The notes beneath the pieces were generated by a model. That model had not been told where the DNA came from and searched no databases. It worked only from the letters and a program-made list of their open reading frames with translations. The translations under genes were made by a program, and so were the position numbers. Below, in pieces: positions 43,918 to 51,520 of a stretch of 64,000 nt of DNA (position 1 is the stretch's first letter; every line of letters starts with the position of its first letter). Origin of the DNA: Pseudomonas turukhanskensis (GTDB lineage Bacteria > Pseudomonadota > Gammaproteobacteria > Pseudomonadales > Pseudomonadaceae); the NCBI RefSeq assembly GCF_027922365.1, contig NZ_BSFN01000020.1, positions 21,087-85,086 on the forward strand. The letters run 5' to 3'.

Positions 43918-44238
43918 ATGAAATTTAATCATTTAACTCTGGGCTTGTTGGTAGCTGGTGCTTTCGGCTGTTCGACAGCTTTTGCGTCCAGTAATAGTGA
44001 TAACAGTGCTGCACGACAGTGCCTTACGCAATCTGGAAGCGGCTCAAGCTTTTCTTATTCGTATAAGAACCCCGGGTGGGATGGTAAATCTTGCACGAAA
44101 CCGGTGAAAGTTTATGCCTGCAAGGGCGCAACGTGCTCCAGCAGTGCAAAAAGTTCGGATAGCAATGGTGTAGTGCGCTGGAACACTCCATTCAGACCAG
44201 GCTTTACCCCTAAATCTTCCGCGACCGTTTGGGAATAA
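43918..44238 (+). CDS. small secreted four-cysteine protein (candidate export substrate)
   Basis: A 106-residue protein with a strong signal peptide: basic start MKFNH, core LTLGLLVAGAFG, and a clean Ala-Phe-Ala cleavage site at residues 21-23. Cys18 (AFGC) just before could be read as a poor lipobox. The mature part of about 83 residues is rich in Ser and Lys and has four Cys (QC, SC, AC, TC) that could make two disulfides, with aromatic residues (YSYKNPGWDG, VRWNTPF). No family is recognised. I start at ATG 43918 with GGAG 11 bases before. The DNA around is visibly AT-richer than the core genome. It is followed by the export operon, so it is its likely cargo or cofactor. Confidence 0.75.
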   Translation: MKFNHLTLGLLVAGAFGCSTAFASSNSDNSAARQCLTQSGSGSSFSYSYKNPGWDGKSCTKPVKVYACKGATCSSSAKSSDSNGVVRWNTPFRPGFTPKSSATVWE

Positions 44239-44252
44239 TTCAGTTGTTCAAA

Positions 44253-44274
44253 GGCCGTTAAGGGAAGAACGGCC
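44253..44274 (+). other. stem-loop between the small gene and the export operon
   Basis: GGCCGTT/AACGGCC, a 7-bp stem with an 8-base loop and no T run. This could trim or slow transcription so that the small protein is made in excess over the machinery, or protect the 3' end of a processed mRNA. Function is inferred. Confidence 0.45.
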
Positions 44275-44293
44275 GCTCTGGGGGCGGTCATCC

Positions 44294-45892
44294 GTGCTTT
44301 CTTTTAAAACTCCATTTAATCTGCCATTTTTACTGAGTCGGCGAGCACAATCAATTCTGGGTTTTTCATTGGTGTTTTTACCCGGATTAAATACGTTTGC
44401 AGAGCCCTATACAGTTACAGATCATTTATTTTGTGAGGGTGAAACTGACGTAACGCTTGATGATGTCGTCGTGGCGCGTAGAGCCAGTGACGAATATCGC
44501 AGTATGGCGTTGCGTTTGCGTGAAACTGAAGAGGATCAGAAGGTTATCGATACCTACTATAGGCCTGTCTTTAAGGTACTCAGTCGCGCTGTAAACAGTT
44601 CAAGTGACGAGGTGAATAGAGATGGGGTGAAGGCGCAGCAGTTTGGATCCGCTGCGACAGACAGCAGCCTCACAATTACTGCTACACAGCGCCTACCGGG
44701 AGGCGCAACGCTGGGGCTTAGCGTGGGAAAGGAGTTGGGGCACCACAAGAGCAGCGATAATCTGGCTGGCGACAACACCATTCGAAGTTCCCAGCACTCC
44801 TATCAGCTGGAGGTCCGGCAGCCGCTGCTACGTGGCGCTGGTGCTCCCGCTTCGGTGGAGTTGAATATCGGCAGGCTTGCCATCGCCCAGGCCCATCTGA
44901 GCCACGAAGTGTTCATTCAGGAAGACCTGCTGAGAACGGTGGCCGTGTATTCGGACCTGCTCTCTTGCCAACAAAATGTTTTGCAGGCCGAGCGCTCGTT
45001 ACAAGCATCCAAAGACTTTATGGCGGCGACGCAGGCCCAAGTAAGCCAGGGCGTCTTGGCCAAGAGTGAAATGGAACAAGCTCAGTTTTCTGTTTCTCAA
45101 GGTGAACTTGAGCTGGCCTATGCCCGGCAGGCAGAAAAAGATGCCATCGATCAACTACGGGTATTCAGTGGTTTGGCAGTGGAAGATGGCCAACGCGTGC
45201 GCAACTTTCCGCAAATTGACGTAGGCAGTGCCACTCACGCCGATTTTTCATCTATGGCTGCCGAAATTGAGGCAGCCAAGATAAATGTGCAAATTGCCGA
45301 GCAACAACGTACTGCCGCGAAAGACGGTGATGCCATTGAACTTGATGTCGTGGCATCGACCGGCAAGGGATGGGCTAACCGGTTTTCTTCCAGTGCTCAT
45401 GAACACCGGAACTACGGCGGTTGGCGATCGCAGTCCTATGTCGGTCTAGAAATGAGTAAAACACTAAACGATTATTCTGCGCGAGCGGCGTTGCGTAAAT
45501 CACGCCTGGCGCTCGAGGAGCGAAAGCTTGAGTTGCAGGACGCTAAATTGCGCGTGAATGTTCGTCGTGCTGCCGCCAAACGTGGACTTTCAAGTGCTTA
45601 TCAGTACGTGCAACTAATCAAGAAGAAAATTGAAGTGGCCAGTAAAAATCTGGCTAATGAACGCTTGAAAATTGATAGCGGCCGGTCCACGGCGTTTATG
45701 GTTTATTCCGCTCAGAGTAATTTGGACCAAGCGCAGAGCGAATATATCGACGCTAACTCCAGGTACATCGTTGCGGCTGCTCGGCTTTATAAAGAGCTAG
45801 GTAAATTGAAAGAGTTTGTCGATGAGCTTTCTTCGGTAGAGTGCTCGTCGGGAACCTTAAGCAAATCCCCGCGCGCGATGGCGAAGGAATAG
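44294..45892 (+). CDS. TolC-family outer-membrane efflux/export protein
   Basis: A 532-residue outer-membrane channel. The signal region ends near NTFAEP. Two long helical repeats follow with the TolC pattern: ELNIGRLAIAQAHLSHEVFIQEDLL and DLLSCQQNVLQAERSLQASKDFMAATQAQVSQGVLAKSEMEQA in the first, and ARAALRKSRLALEERKLELQDAKLRVNVRRA in the second. Beta-strand segments are at SLTITATQRLPGGATLGLSVGKE and QSYVGLEMSKTLNDY. It starts at GTG 44294. Compared with the core genes its codon use is more AT-rich, mainly in the first third. Three bases after its stop the Lnt-like gene begins. Confidence 0.88.
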   Translation: MLSFKTPFNLPFLLSRRAQSILGFSLVFLPGLNTFAEPYTVTDHLFCEGETDVTLDDVVVARRASDEYRSMALRLRETEEDQKVIDTYYRPVFKVLSRAVNSSSDEVNRDGVKAQQFGSAATDSSLTITATQRLPGGATLGLSVGKELGHHKSSDNLAGDNTIRSSQHSYQLEVRQPLLRGAGAPASVELNIGRLAIAQAHLSHEVFIQEDLLRTVAVYSDLLSCQQNVLQAERSLQASKDFMAATQAQVSQGVLAKSEMEQAQFSVSQGELELAYARQAEKDAIDQLRVFSGLAVEDGQRVRNFPQIDVGSATHADFSSMAAEIEAAKINVQIAEQQRTAAKDGDAIELDVVASTGKGWANRFSSSAHEHRNYGGWRSQSYVGLEMSKTLNDYSARAALRKSRLALEERKLELQDAKLRVNVRRAAAKRGLSSAYQYVQLIKKKIEVASKNLANERLKIDSGRSTAFMVYSAQSNLDQAQSEYIDANSRYIVAAARLYKELGKLKEFVDELSSVECSSGTLSKSPRAMAKE

Positions 45893-45895
45893 TTT

Positions 45896-47533
45896 ATGCG
45901 TTCCGGACTCCATGCGCTCAACCGGCATACGTGGCTATGCAACGGCACTTCCCGCAAATGGCACAGAGCTAATCGCTTACTGGGGTTGTTTCTGCTGGCG
46001 TTGGTCTGCGCCGTTCCGTTTGGTTTGGCATTCGCCTATGAGTCAGGTTTGGCGCCTTACCTGGCCTTGGTCGCGTTTACGCCTGCTATGTATGTAGTCG
46101 GCCGCCTGCGGGCTGCAGCCGAGGTGGTGCTGTTCTCTCTAGTGACCTCAGTGCTTACCATCGCGATGGTGACGTATTGGGTGCCCACGGCCATCGCCGA
46201 TATGGTCGCCGTAGGTACAGCAGGCGCGGGCTTGTTAAGCGCGCTTTTGTGGTTGCTCTGGTGCGGTGGAAACGCGCTTTTCCTGATCGTTTACCGTTAC
46301 TGGCATGCCCGTCACCTGTTGCAGGTGGCTTGTCTTGGGGTGGTGCTAGTTAATCATTGGCCTTCGGTGTTCGGCGTAAATCCGTTTATCTCCTTGATGC
46401 ATGCCGATGCGCTCAGTGGAGGCGCTTTTTTCATCGGCACGACTGCCATTGAGCTACTGGCCATTTTGTTCAGCGCCTATCTGGCGAAGGCCGCTGCCGA
46501 GGCCAGCCTTCGGCCTCTGCTTCGAGCACTGCCAATCGTTCTGACACTGTTGGTGTTGGACTATGCGGCGGTGTGGTATTCGTCCTTGGCAACCTCGCGC
46601 AGCCTCACCGTGGCCCTGGTGCAAGCCGGGAACGTGTATTCCCAGAAGCTCGCCTCCGCAACGGACATCGAGAAGTTCGTTCGACAGATTACTGATGGCC
46701 CCGGGGGCGGGGCCGATCTGGTTGTGTTTTCCGAGAATGTCTTTTCGTTCAATTTTGCCGACGACCCCACTTCTGCCAATGCTGCCCTCGAGGCGCTAAA
46801 ACGCTTTTCGGCTGAGCGCGAGGTCGCGTTTTTGCTGTCTGCCGTTCAGGCTTCCCCTGATGAAGAGCCGACGGAGCCTGGGCGCGCCAAGAACACGCGA
46901 GTATCGTCGCAACTGATCAACCAAGGTCAGTTACAAGGTTACGCCGACAAAGCAAAAACCATCCCCTTTGCCGAATACACACCGTCCTGGGCGGTTGCAC
47001 CGTTCAGGTGGCTGGGCGTCAAGGTGGAGTCCCGGGCACCCTCCTATGACTACCACCAAGGAATGGTGAAAGGGGTTCGGATCATTCCGCTTACCTGCTT
47101 TGAATCTATTGACCAGGCCGTCGTTGAGACGCGCCTGGACGCGCGGCCGGGACTGTTGGTCAGTCAGTCCAACCTCGACAGCTTTGGTCAGCCGGGCTCT
47201 TCCACATACCGGGCGGCGCTGTGGGCGCATATGGCGCACGAGCGGCGTTGGACCACTCAATGGCAGGTGCCTGTGGTGCGCGCCGTGAAGGGCGGCGGAT
47301 CGACACAGGTGAACGCGCAGGGCTATCTCGATCAGGCCCTGCTGCAACAGTCTTGGGGGCAGGAGTGGGTTAGCGCGACCGTGACTGTGCCTGAGTTCAC
47401 CGCGTTGAATGGCGCTCTGGCGCTGCTGCGCCAGGTTTCCGCCTGGCTGATCGGTACCTTGGCTTTTTGTTACGTTGCACAAGGCGCGGTCCTTTACGTG
47501 CGTCGCAAGTGGTTGCCAGGGAAGGCCGATTGA
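45896..47533 (+). CDS. Lnt-like apolipoprotein N-acyltransferase (CN-hydrolase family)
   Basis: A 545-residue inner-membrane enzyme. The N-terminal 230 residues have about six to eight hydrophobic helices, the next 270 form a periplasmic nitrilase-fold domain, and a last helix (SAWLIGTLAFCYVAQGAVLYV) closes it. This is the layout of Lnt, the enzyme that adds the third acyl chain to lipoproteins. The catalytic triad is complete: Glu280 (VVFSENVF), Lys352 five before the Pro of TIPFAEY, and Cys401 (IPLTCFES). Overall sequence is far from housekeeping Lnt. Its place inside an exporter operon suggests it acylates the exported product. AAGGA lies eight bases before the ATG. Its stop overlaps the adaptor gene start (TGATG). 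Confidence 0.87.
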   Translation: MRSGLHALNRHTWLCNGTSRKWHRANRLLGLFLLALVCAVPFGLAFAYESGLAPYLALVAFTPAMYVVGRLRAAAEVVLFSLVTSVLTIAMVTYWVPTAIADMVAVGTAGAGLLSALLWLLWCGGNALFLIVYRYWHARHLLQVACLGVVLVNHWPSVFGVNPFISLMHADALSGGAFFIGTTAIELLAILFSAYLAKAAAEASLRPLLRALPIVLTLLVLDYAAVWYSSLATSRSLTVALVQAGNVYSQKLASATDIEKFVRQITDGPGGGADLVVFSENVFSFNFADDPTSANAALEALKRFSAEREVAFLLSAVQASPDEEPTEPGRAKNTRVSSQLINQGQLQGYADKAKTIPFAEYTPSWAVAPFRWLGVKVESRAPSYDYHQGMVKGVRIIPLTCFESIDQAVVETRLDARPGLLVSQSNLDSFGQPGSSTYRAALWAHMAHERRWTTQWQVPVVRAVKGGGSTQVNAQGYLDQALLQQSWGQEWVSATVTVPEFTALNGALALLRQVSAWLIGTLAFCYVAQGAVLYVRRKWLPGKAD

Positions 47534-48804
47534 TGCGCGTCAAATATGTGTTTTTGACCCTGGCTTCGGCGGCGGCGCTTTTGGCTTTAACGGACCACCT
47601 GTGGGAGCGTTCCTTGGTCATTGCCCAGCCATTGCCCGAGACCCTTGAGGGGCACATTCCGATGGTGTCGCAGCAGTCGCCAGTAACCCAAATGTACCCC
47701 GTCGAACTTGAAGGCAGCGTGGTGGCCGCACAGACGTTGACGGTACGTGCGCCCATCGACGGCGTTGTGCAGTATTTGCACGAAGCTACCGATGAAACGG
47801 TCGAAGCCGATGCACAGCTGGCTGTGGTGGAAAGTGTCGAGCTGACGCTGAAGCGTTTGGATAACGACAGTAAGCTCGCGGAGCTGCGTGCCACCTTGCA
47901 GCTGTATGCGCAGAACAGCAGTCCTGACCTGAGAAAGCTCCAGGCAACAGTCGAAGGTGGCAAGCAAAGGTACCGCTACGCCGAATCGTCCTTTCAGAAG
48001 GTGCAAGAGTTGTTTCAGCGCGGCCTGGTGTCCGGCAAAGAGCACGCTGATGCGCGCGTTCAACTGGAGGCCGATAGGTTGGCGTTGGCGGCGGCTGAGC
48101 GCGAGTTTGCCGATGCCCGTTCGCTGGGGCCGGCCCACCACCTGAAGGTTTACAACCAGTTGCAGGCTGCCCAGCTGGAGCGTGATCAGTTGGCCAAGGC
48201 CCAGGCCAATTTAACCATTCGTGCTCCGTTTGCCGGGCACTTACGGCGCTATGCCCCGGCTATAACCCACGACTCCAGCGTCTGGAGAGTGGGCGATAGC
48301 ATCAAGGCCGGGGAGGCACTGTTTTATCTCGAGTCCACTAGCCGGTTGGTCAAGGTCGATGTAAGTCCTGCGATGTTGGCCCACTTTCGCCCTGGCGATT
48401 CCGTGCAAGTACACAGCAAAGGTGAAGCGTCGCTAGCGGTTCAGGGCATCGTGCAGGACATTATCCGGGCGCCGTATGACAGTGGTACGTCTGCCTCCGG
48501 CGAGTCTGTGGCACAGGTTCGAATTGCCTTGTCTGATCCGACTTTTGACCTTGCTGGAATTCGCAAGGTGATGGTGAGCAAGGCACTACCGCAGCTTGGC
48601 ATGCCGGTGCCAGCCGGCGCTGTGCTGAATGAAGGTGGTGAGCGTTTTGTGTATGTGCGGCCTTGTGCCGAATTTGCAGCGCAGTACACGCGCCGACGTG
48701 TGGTGGTGAGTGTGGAGCAGGCTGGTATGGCGCTGATCACTGGCGGGCTGCTGGAGGGTGAATGCATCGCCCTGGTTGCGGAGGGCACGCCATGGGGCCG
48801 TTGA
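47533..48804 (+). CDS. HlyD/MacA-type periplasmic adaptor protein
   Basis: A 423-residue membrane-fusion protein. One N-terminal membrane helix (YVFLTLASAAALLALTDHLW) anchors it. The barrel-sandwich half-motifs are LTVRAPIDGVVQYLHEATDETVEADAQLAVVES and LTIRAPFAGHLRRYAP, with a long helical hairpin between them (about residues 115-230). A beta-barrel domain and the membrane-proximal domain (VPAGAVLNEGGERFVYVRPC) follow. It links the MacB-type transporter to the TolC-like channel. Its start overlaps the Lnt-like stop, and its end overlaps the ATPase gene by 13 bases. Confidence 0.9.
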   Translation: MRVKYVFLTLASAAALLALTDHLWERSLVIAQPLPETLEGHIPMVSQQSPVTQMYPVELEGSVVAAQTLTVRAPIDGVVQYLHEATDETVEADAQLAVVESVELTLKRLDNDSKLAELRATLQLYAQNSSPDLRKLQATVEGGKQRYRYAESSFQKVQELFQRGLVSGKEHADARVQLEADRLALAAAEREFADARSLGPAHHLKVYNQLQAAQLERDQLAKAQANLTIRAPFAGHLRRYAPAITHDSSVWRVGDSIKAGEALFYLESTSRLVKVDVSPAMLAHFRPGDSVQVHSKGEASLAVQGIVQDIIRAPYDSGTSASGESVAQVRIALSDPTFDLAGIRKVMVSKALPQLGMPVPAGAVLNEGGERFVYVRPCAEFAAQYTRRRVVVSVEQAGMALITGGLLEGECIALVAEGTPWGR

Positions 48805-49454
48805 TCCGGGTAAGTAATGTGAGCAAGTCGTTCGGCGGTCAGCCGGCGGTGCTCGACCATGTCAGTTTTGTCGTACAGCCTGGAGAAATCGTCGCGCTCG
48901 TAGGCGGCTCCGGTTCTGGCAAAACCACCATGATGAATATTCTCGGCCTGCTCGATGTGCCTGATCAGGGGCAGTACCTGCTAGCCGGGCAGGATGTGAC
49001 GGCGTTGTCGCAACGACAACGCTCTTCGGTGCGGCGAGAGGCCCTTGGATTTGTCTTCCAGTCATTCAATCTGCTGGCGCGGCTGAACCTGCTGGACAAC
49101 GTTGCCCTTGCCCTCAAATACCGGGGTTACAGGGCCGATCAGTGCATCTCCCAGGCGAGGCAGGCGCTAGAACGCGTGGGCCTGAAATCCAAGGCCGGGG
49201 CGTATCCTCATCAAATTTCCGGGGGGCAGCAGCAACGAGTGTCCATTGCCCGTGCCATTGCCTGTTGTCCAGGGCTGGTGTTGGCGGATGAGCCCACCGG
49301 CAATCTGGACCCTGCCACCTCGGCAGATATCTTTCGCCTTTTCACTACGTTGCGCGCCGAGATAGGCATGACGTTCTTTATCGTCACCCACGATCCGCTG
49401 CTCGCCAGCAAATGCGATCGCACCATCGAGTTGATCAATGGCCAGGTTGTCTAG
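48792..49454 (+). CDS. MacB/LolD-type ABC transporter ATPase
   Basis: A 220-residue nucleotide-binding subunit. Walker A is GGSGSGKTT, Q-loop FVFQSFNLLARL, signature ISGGQQQRVSIARAIA, Walker B LVLADEPTGNLDP, H-loop VTHDP. The LARL/NLLARLNLLDNV region is typical of the MacB/LolD/FtsE group that drives type VII ABC (mechanotransmission) systems. I start at ATG 48792 (MGPLIRVSNVSKSFGG), overlapping the adaptor gene. Its end overlaps the permease start by 17 bases. Confidence 0.93.
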   Translation: MGPLIRVSNVSKSFGGQPAVLDHVSFVVQPGEIVALVGGSGSGKTTMMNILGLLDVPDQGQYLLAGQDVTALSQRQRSSVRREALGFVFQSFNLLARLNLLDNVALALKYRGYRADQCISQARQALERVGLKSKAGAYPHQISGGQQQRVSIARAIACCPGLVLADEPTGNLDPATSADIFRLFTTLRAEIGMTFFIVTHDPLLASKCDRTIELINGQVV

Positions 49455-50631
49455 AGCGCTGCAAATGCTTGCCCTCAACTTTTATCTGGCGCTGGATCAG
49501 TTGCGAGCCGATCCACGTTTCGTCTTCCTTACCGCGTTTGGTGTCGTGATCGGCACGGCAGTGTTGGTGGCAGCCATTGGGGTGGCCGCGATGGCGCAAG
49601 AGCGGCTGAGGCTTATCAAGGAGGAGATCGGTACACAGGTTCTTTTTCTTGCGGCAGGGACCAGCGATGTTGCCGATTTCCACCGAAAGAAAGGACGGTT
49701 GATTGATGAGCAGGCGCTTTCTGTTCTGGGCACGACCTCAGGCAGGTTCACCCTGCAAGCGACCTATCTGCGCGGTAGTGTGATGTTGGATGATCAAGGT
49801 GTGCAGCGCGACGCCAGTGTGTTGGGGTTTGATCCGGATGACTTTTCCGAGCTGGCAATGGCACTGGCTTCAGGCCGGCTCGCCAGCGTAGATGACTGCT
49901 ATCTCGACGTCGCGAGTGTGCCGCTGACCTCGCGACGAACGCTACGTCTGAGCGGCAGTCGCTGCGTGCTGGGCGGTACCTTCCGGCAGGCGGGTTTTCT
50001 TCGCTCGATACTCAATGGTGAATCGGGCAGCGTGGTGGTGACATCCTTCGACAAGGCATACGCAGTGATGGGCGGACAGACAGCGCTCCCTACGTTAGCG
50101 ATCACCCTGCGTCTTGGCAGTGAGGCCGATGCTTTTCCCGCCCTCGCTGAGGTCGGACAATTTATGCAACTGCGCTATCCGAATCTGCAGTTTTCCCTGG
50201 ATTGGCCTGGCTCTCGGCTGATACCACTCAATCAATTGCTTGATCAGGTGCGTCTGGTGGCGGTCCTGGTAGGCGCTTTGATCATGTTGATTTCGACAGT
50301 GGCAATGGTTAACGCGATGCTGGCGCAGATTGGTCAGCGCCGTCGTGAGTTCGGCATTCGCCTGGCAATTGGAGCAACGCCTCAGGATCTGATTCTGCAG
50401 ACACTATTTGAAGTGCTGGGCATATTTGGCGGTGGCATGCTGATCGGCTTCGGCATTGCTATCAGCATCATGTACCTATGGTGCCAGTTCTCCGGCTGGG
50501 CCTTTACGCTCTCGCCTTCGCTGTTTCTTCTCAGCGCCGGGGTCACCCTGGTCTGTGCGCTTTGCAGCGGCCTTTACCCGGCGTTGAAAGCAGCGGCGAT
50601 ACAACCCATCAAGGCCATGCAGGACATTTGA
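49438..50631 (+). CDS. MacB/FtsX-type ABC transporter permease
   Basis: A 397-residue inner-membrane protein of the type VII ABC class. It has a first membrane helix (VFLTAFGVVIGTAVLVAAIGVAAMA), a large periplasmic domain of about 210 residues, and three C-terminal helices: LVAVLVGALIMLISTVAMVNAML, LGIFGGGMLIGFGIAISIMYLW and LFLLSAGVTLVCALCSGLYPA. The cytoplasmic coupling loop QRRREFGIRLAIGATPQDLILQ is the FtsX/MacB signature. With the ATPase and adaptor it makes a MacAB-TolC-like pump whose MacB is split into two genes. Confidence 0.92.
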   Translation: MARLSRALQMLALNFYLALDQLRADPRFVFLTAFGVVIGTAVLVAAIGVAAMAQERLRLIKEEIGTQVLFLAAGTSDVADFHRKKGRLIDEQALSVLGTTSGRFTLQATYLRGSVMLDDQGVQRDASVLGFDPDDFSELAMALASGRLASVDDCYLDVASVPLTSRRTLRLSGSRCVLGGTFRQAGFLRSILNGESGSVVVTSFDKAYAVMGGQTALPTLAITLRLGSEADAFPALAEVGQFMQLRYPNLQFSLDWPGSRLIPLNQLLDQVRLVAVLVGALIMLISTVAMVNAMLAQIGQRRREFGIRLAIGATPQDLILQTLFEVLGIFGGGMLIGFGIAISIMYLWCQFSGWAFTLSPSLFLLSAGVTLVCALCSGLYPALKAAAIQPIKAMQDI

Positions 50632-50641
50632 AACCGCTGGC

Positions 50642-51349
50642 CTAATCCTGGAAACAGCGGTCGAACATGTACAGACTCGTGGGTCTCAGATTTTGCAGCG
50701 TGGCTTGTGGGCGTCCACCTTCACCCTGTTTCTTGCGTCCGGTTTCCAGCAGGTGGCCGGCTTCGGTCATTTTCAACAGTCGCTGACGCATGCTGGTTTT
50801 CAGCACGGGGCGGCTTAACACCACCGAGAAGATATTCACCGCTTGCGGTGCGCTAAATTCAGTGTCCAGGAACATCAGCGGCAAACTGCTGTAAAGCGCC
50901 TTGGACAGTAACCGCTCATGGCTGGCAGCCACCAATTGGTTGTGATCGAACGGCAGCTTGAGGGCGCCGGATGCTACTTCGCTCAGTGAGAAAAACGCCT
51001 GATGGCTGCGCAGCGTCGGATTGCCGCTGACAATGCCCAGGTAAAACGTCGAAGAAGACCAGCACCGCGGATCACGGAATGCATCGCCTACAGTACCCAC
51101 TTGCTCGATATAGGCGAGCGGCATGCCGACCTTGGTAGAGTTTTCCAGGCGCTTTACGGCGTCGTCCAGGCTCAGGTCGGCTTTGTCACCATTGACCACT
51201 AGGCCCGGTAACGCCCAGTGGTCGGCAAATGGAGCGGCTTGGCGTTTATTGAGCAGCACCTGCAGGCTTTGGCTGTCGCTGCAGTAGCGCAGCACGCACA
51301 GGTCGACAGTGTGCAGATAAGCGCTTTTTTCTTCGCGGTCTGTTGGCAT
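50642..51349 (-). CDS. nrtR: NrtR-like Nudix-family transcriptional regulator of NAD salvage
   Basis: A 235-residue protein with an N-terminal Nudix-like domain (VDLCVLRYCSDSQSLQVLLNKRQAAPFADHWALPGLVV) whose Nudix box is degenerate, so it senses rather than cleaves. The C-terminal winged helix is typical of NrtR (SRPVLKTSMRQRLLKMTEAGHLLETGRKKQGEGGRPQATLQ). NrtR binds ADP-ribose or related NAD metabolites and then leaves DNA. I start at ATG 51349. It is divergent from pncA with two matching palindromes in the gap. It converges on the exporter permease with a ten-base gap and no terminator. Confidence 0.88.
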   Translation of the reverse strand: MPTDREEKSAYLHTVDLCVLRYCSDSQSLQVLLNKRQAAPFADHWALPGLVVNGDKADLSLDDAVKRLENSTKVGMPLAYIEQVGTVGDAFRDPRCWSSSTFYLGIVSGNPTLRSHQAFFSLSEVASGALKLPFDHNQLVAASHERLLSKALYSSLPLMFLDTEFSAPQAVNIFSVVLSRPVLKTSMRQRLLKMTEAGHLLETGRKKQGEGGRPQATLQNLRPTSLYMFDRCFQD

Positions 51350-51389
51350 GGCACTTTCAATCGGCAGGGTGGGACAGCTGCTCACGAAG

Positions 51390-51404
51390 GTATATGTCGT
51401 GTAC
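51390..51404. promoter_or_regulatory. candidate NrtR operator 1 (nrtR-proximal)
   Basis: GTATATGTCGTGTAC, a near-perfect palindrome. It differs from the pncA-proximal site at two positions. It lies about 40 bases upstream of the nrtR start, so it should give self-control. Confidence 0.6.
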
Positions 51405-51473
51405 GCGAATTTCAAGTTTGAATTGAGTTGGTGCGGAAATTCTCGATTAATCTGTATTCCATAGCTTGAAACA

Positions 51474-51494
51474 AAAGTACATGACGTGTACTTT
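51474..51494. promoter_or_regulatory. candidate NrtR operator 2 (pncA-proximal)
   Basis: AAAGTACA/TGTACTTT perfect 8-bp arms around TGACG, containing the core GTACATGACGTGTAC. It ends 26 bases before the pncA ATG, so a bound protein would block transcription or the promoter. Confidence 0.65.
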
Positions 51495-51520
51495 GTGCTT
51501 CATTCACAGGAGAAGCCGCT

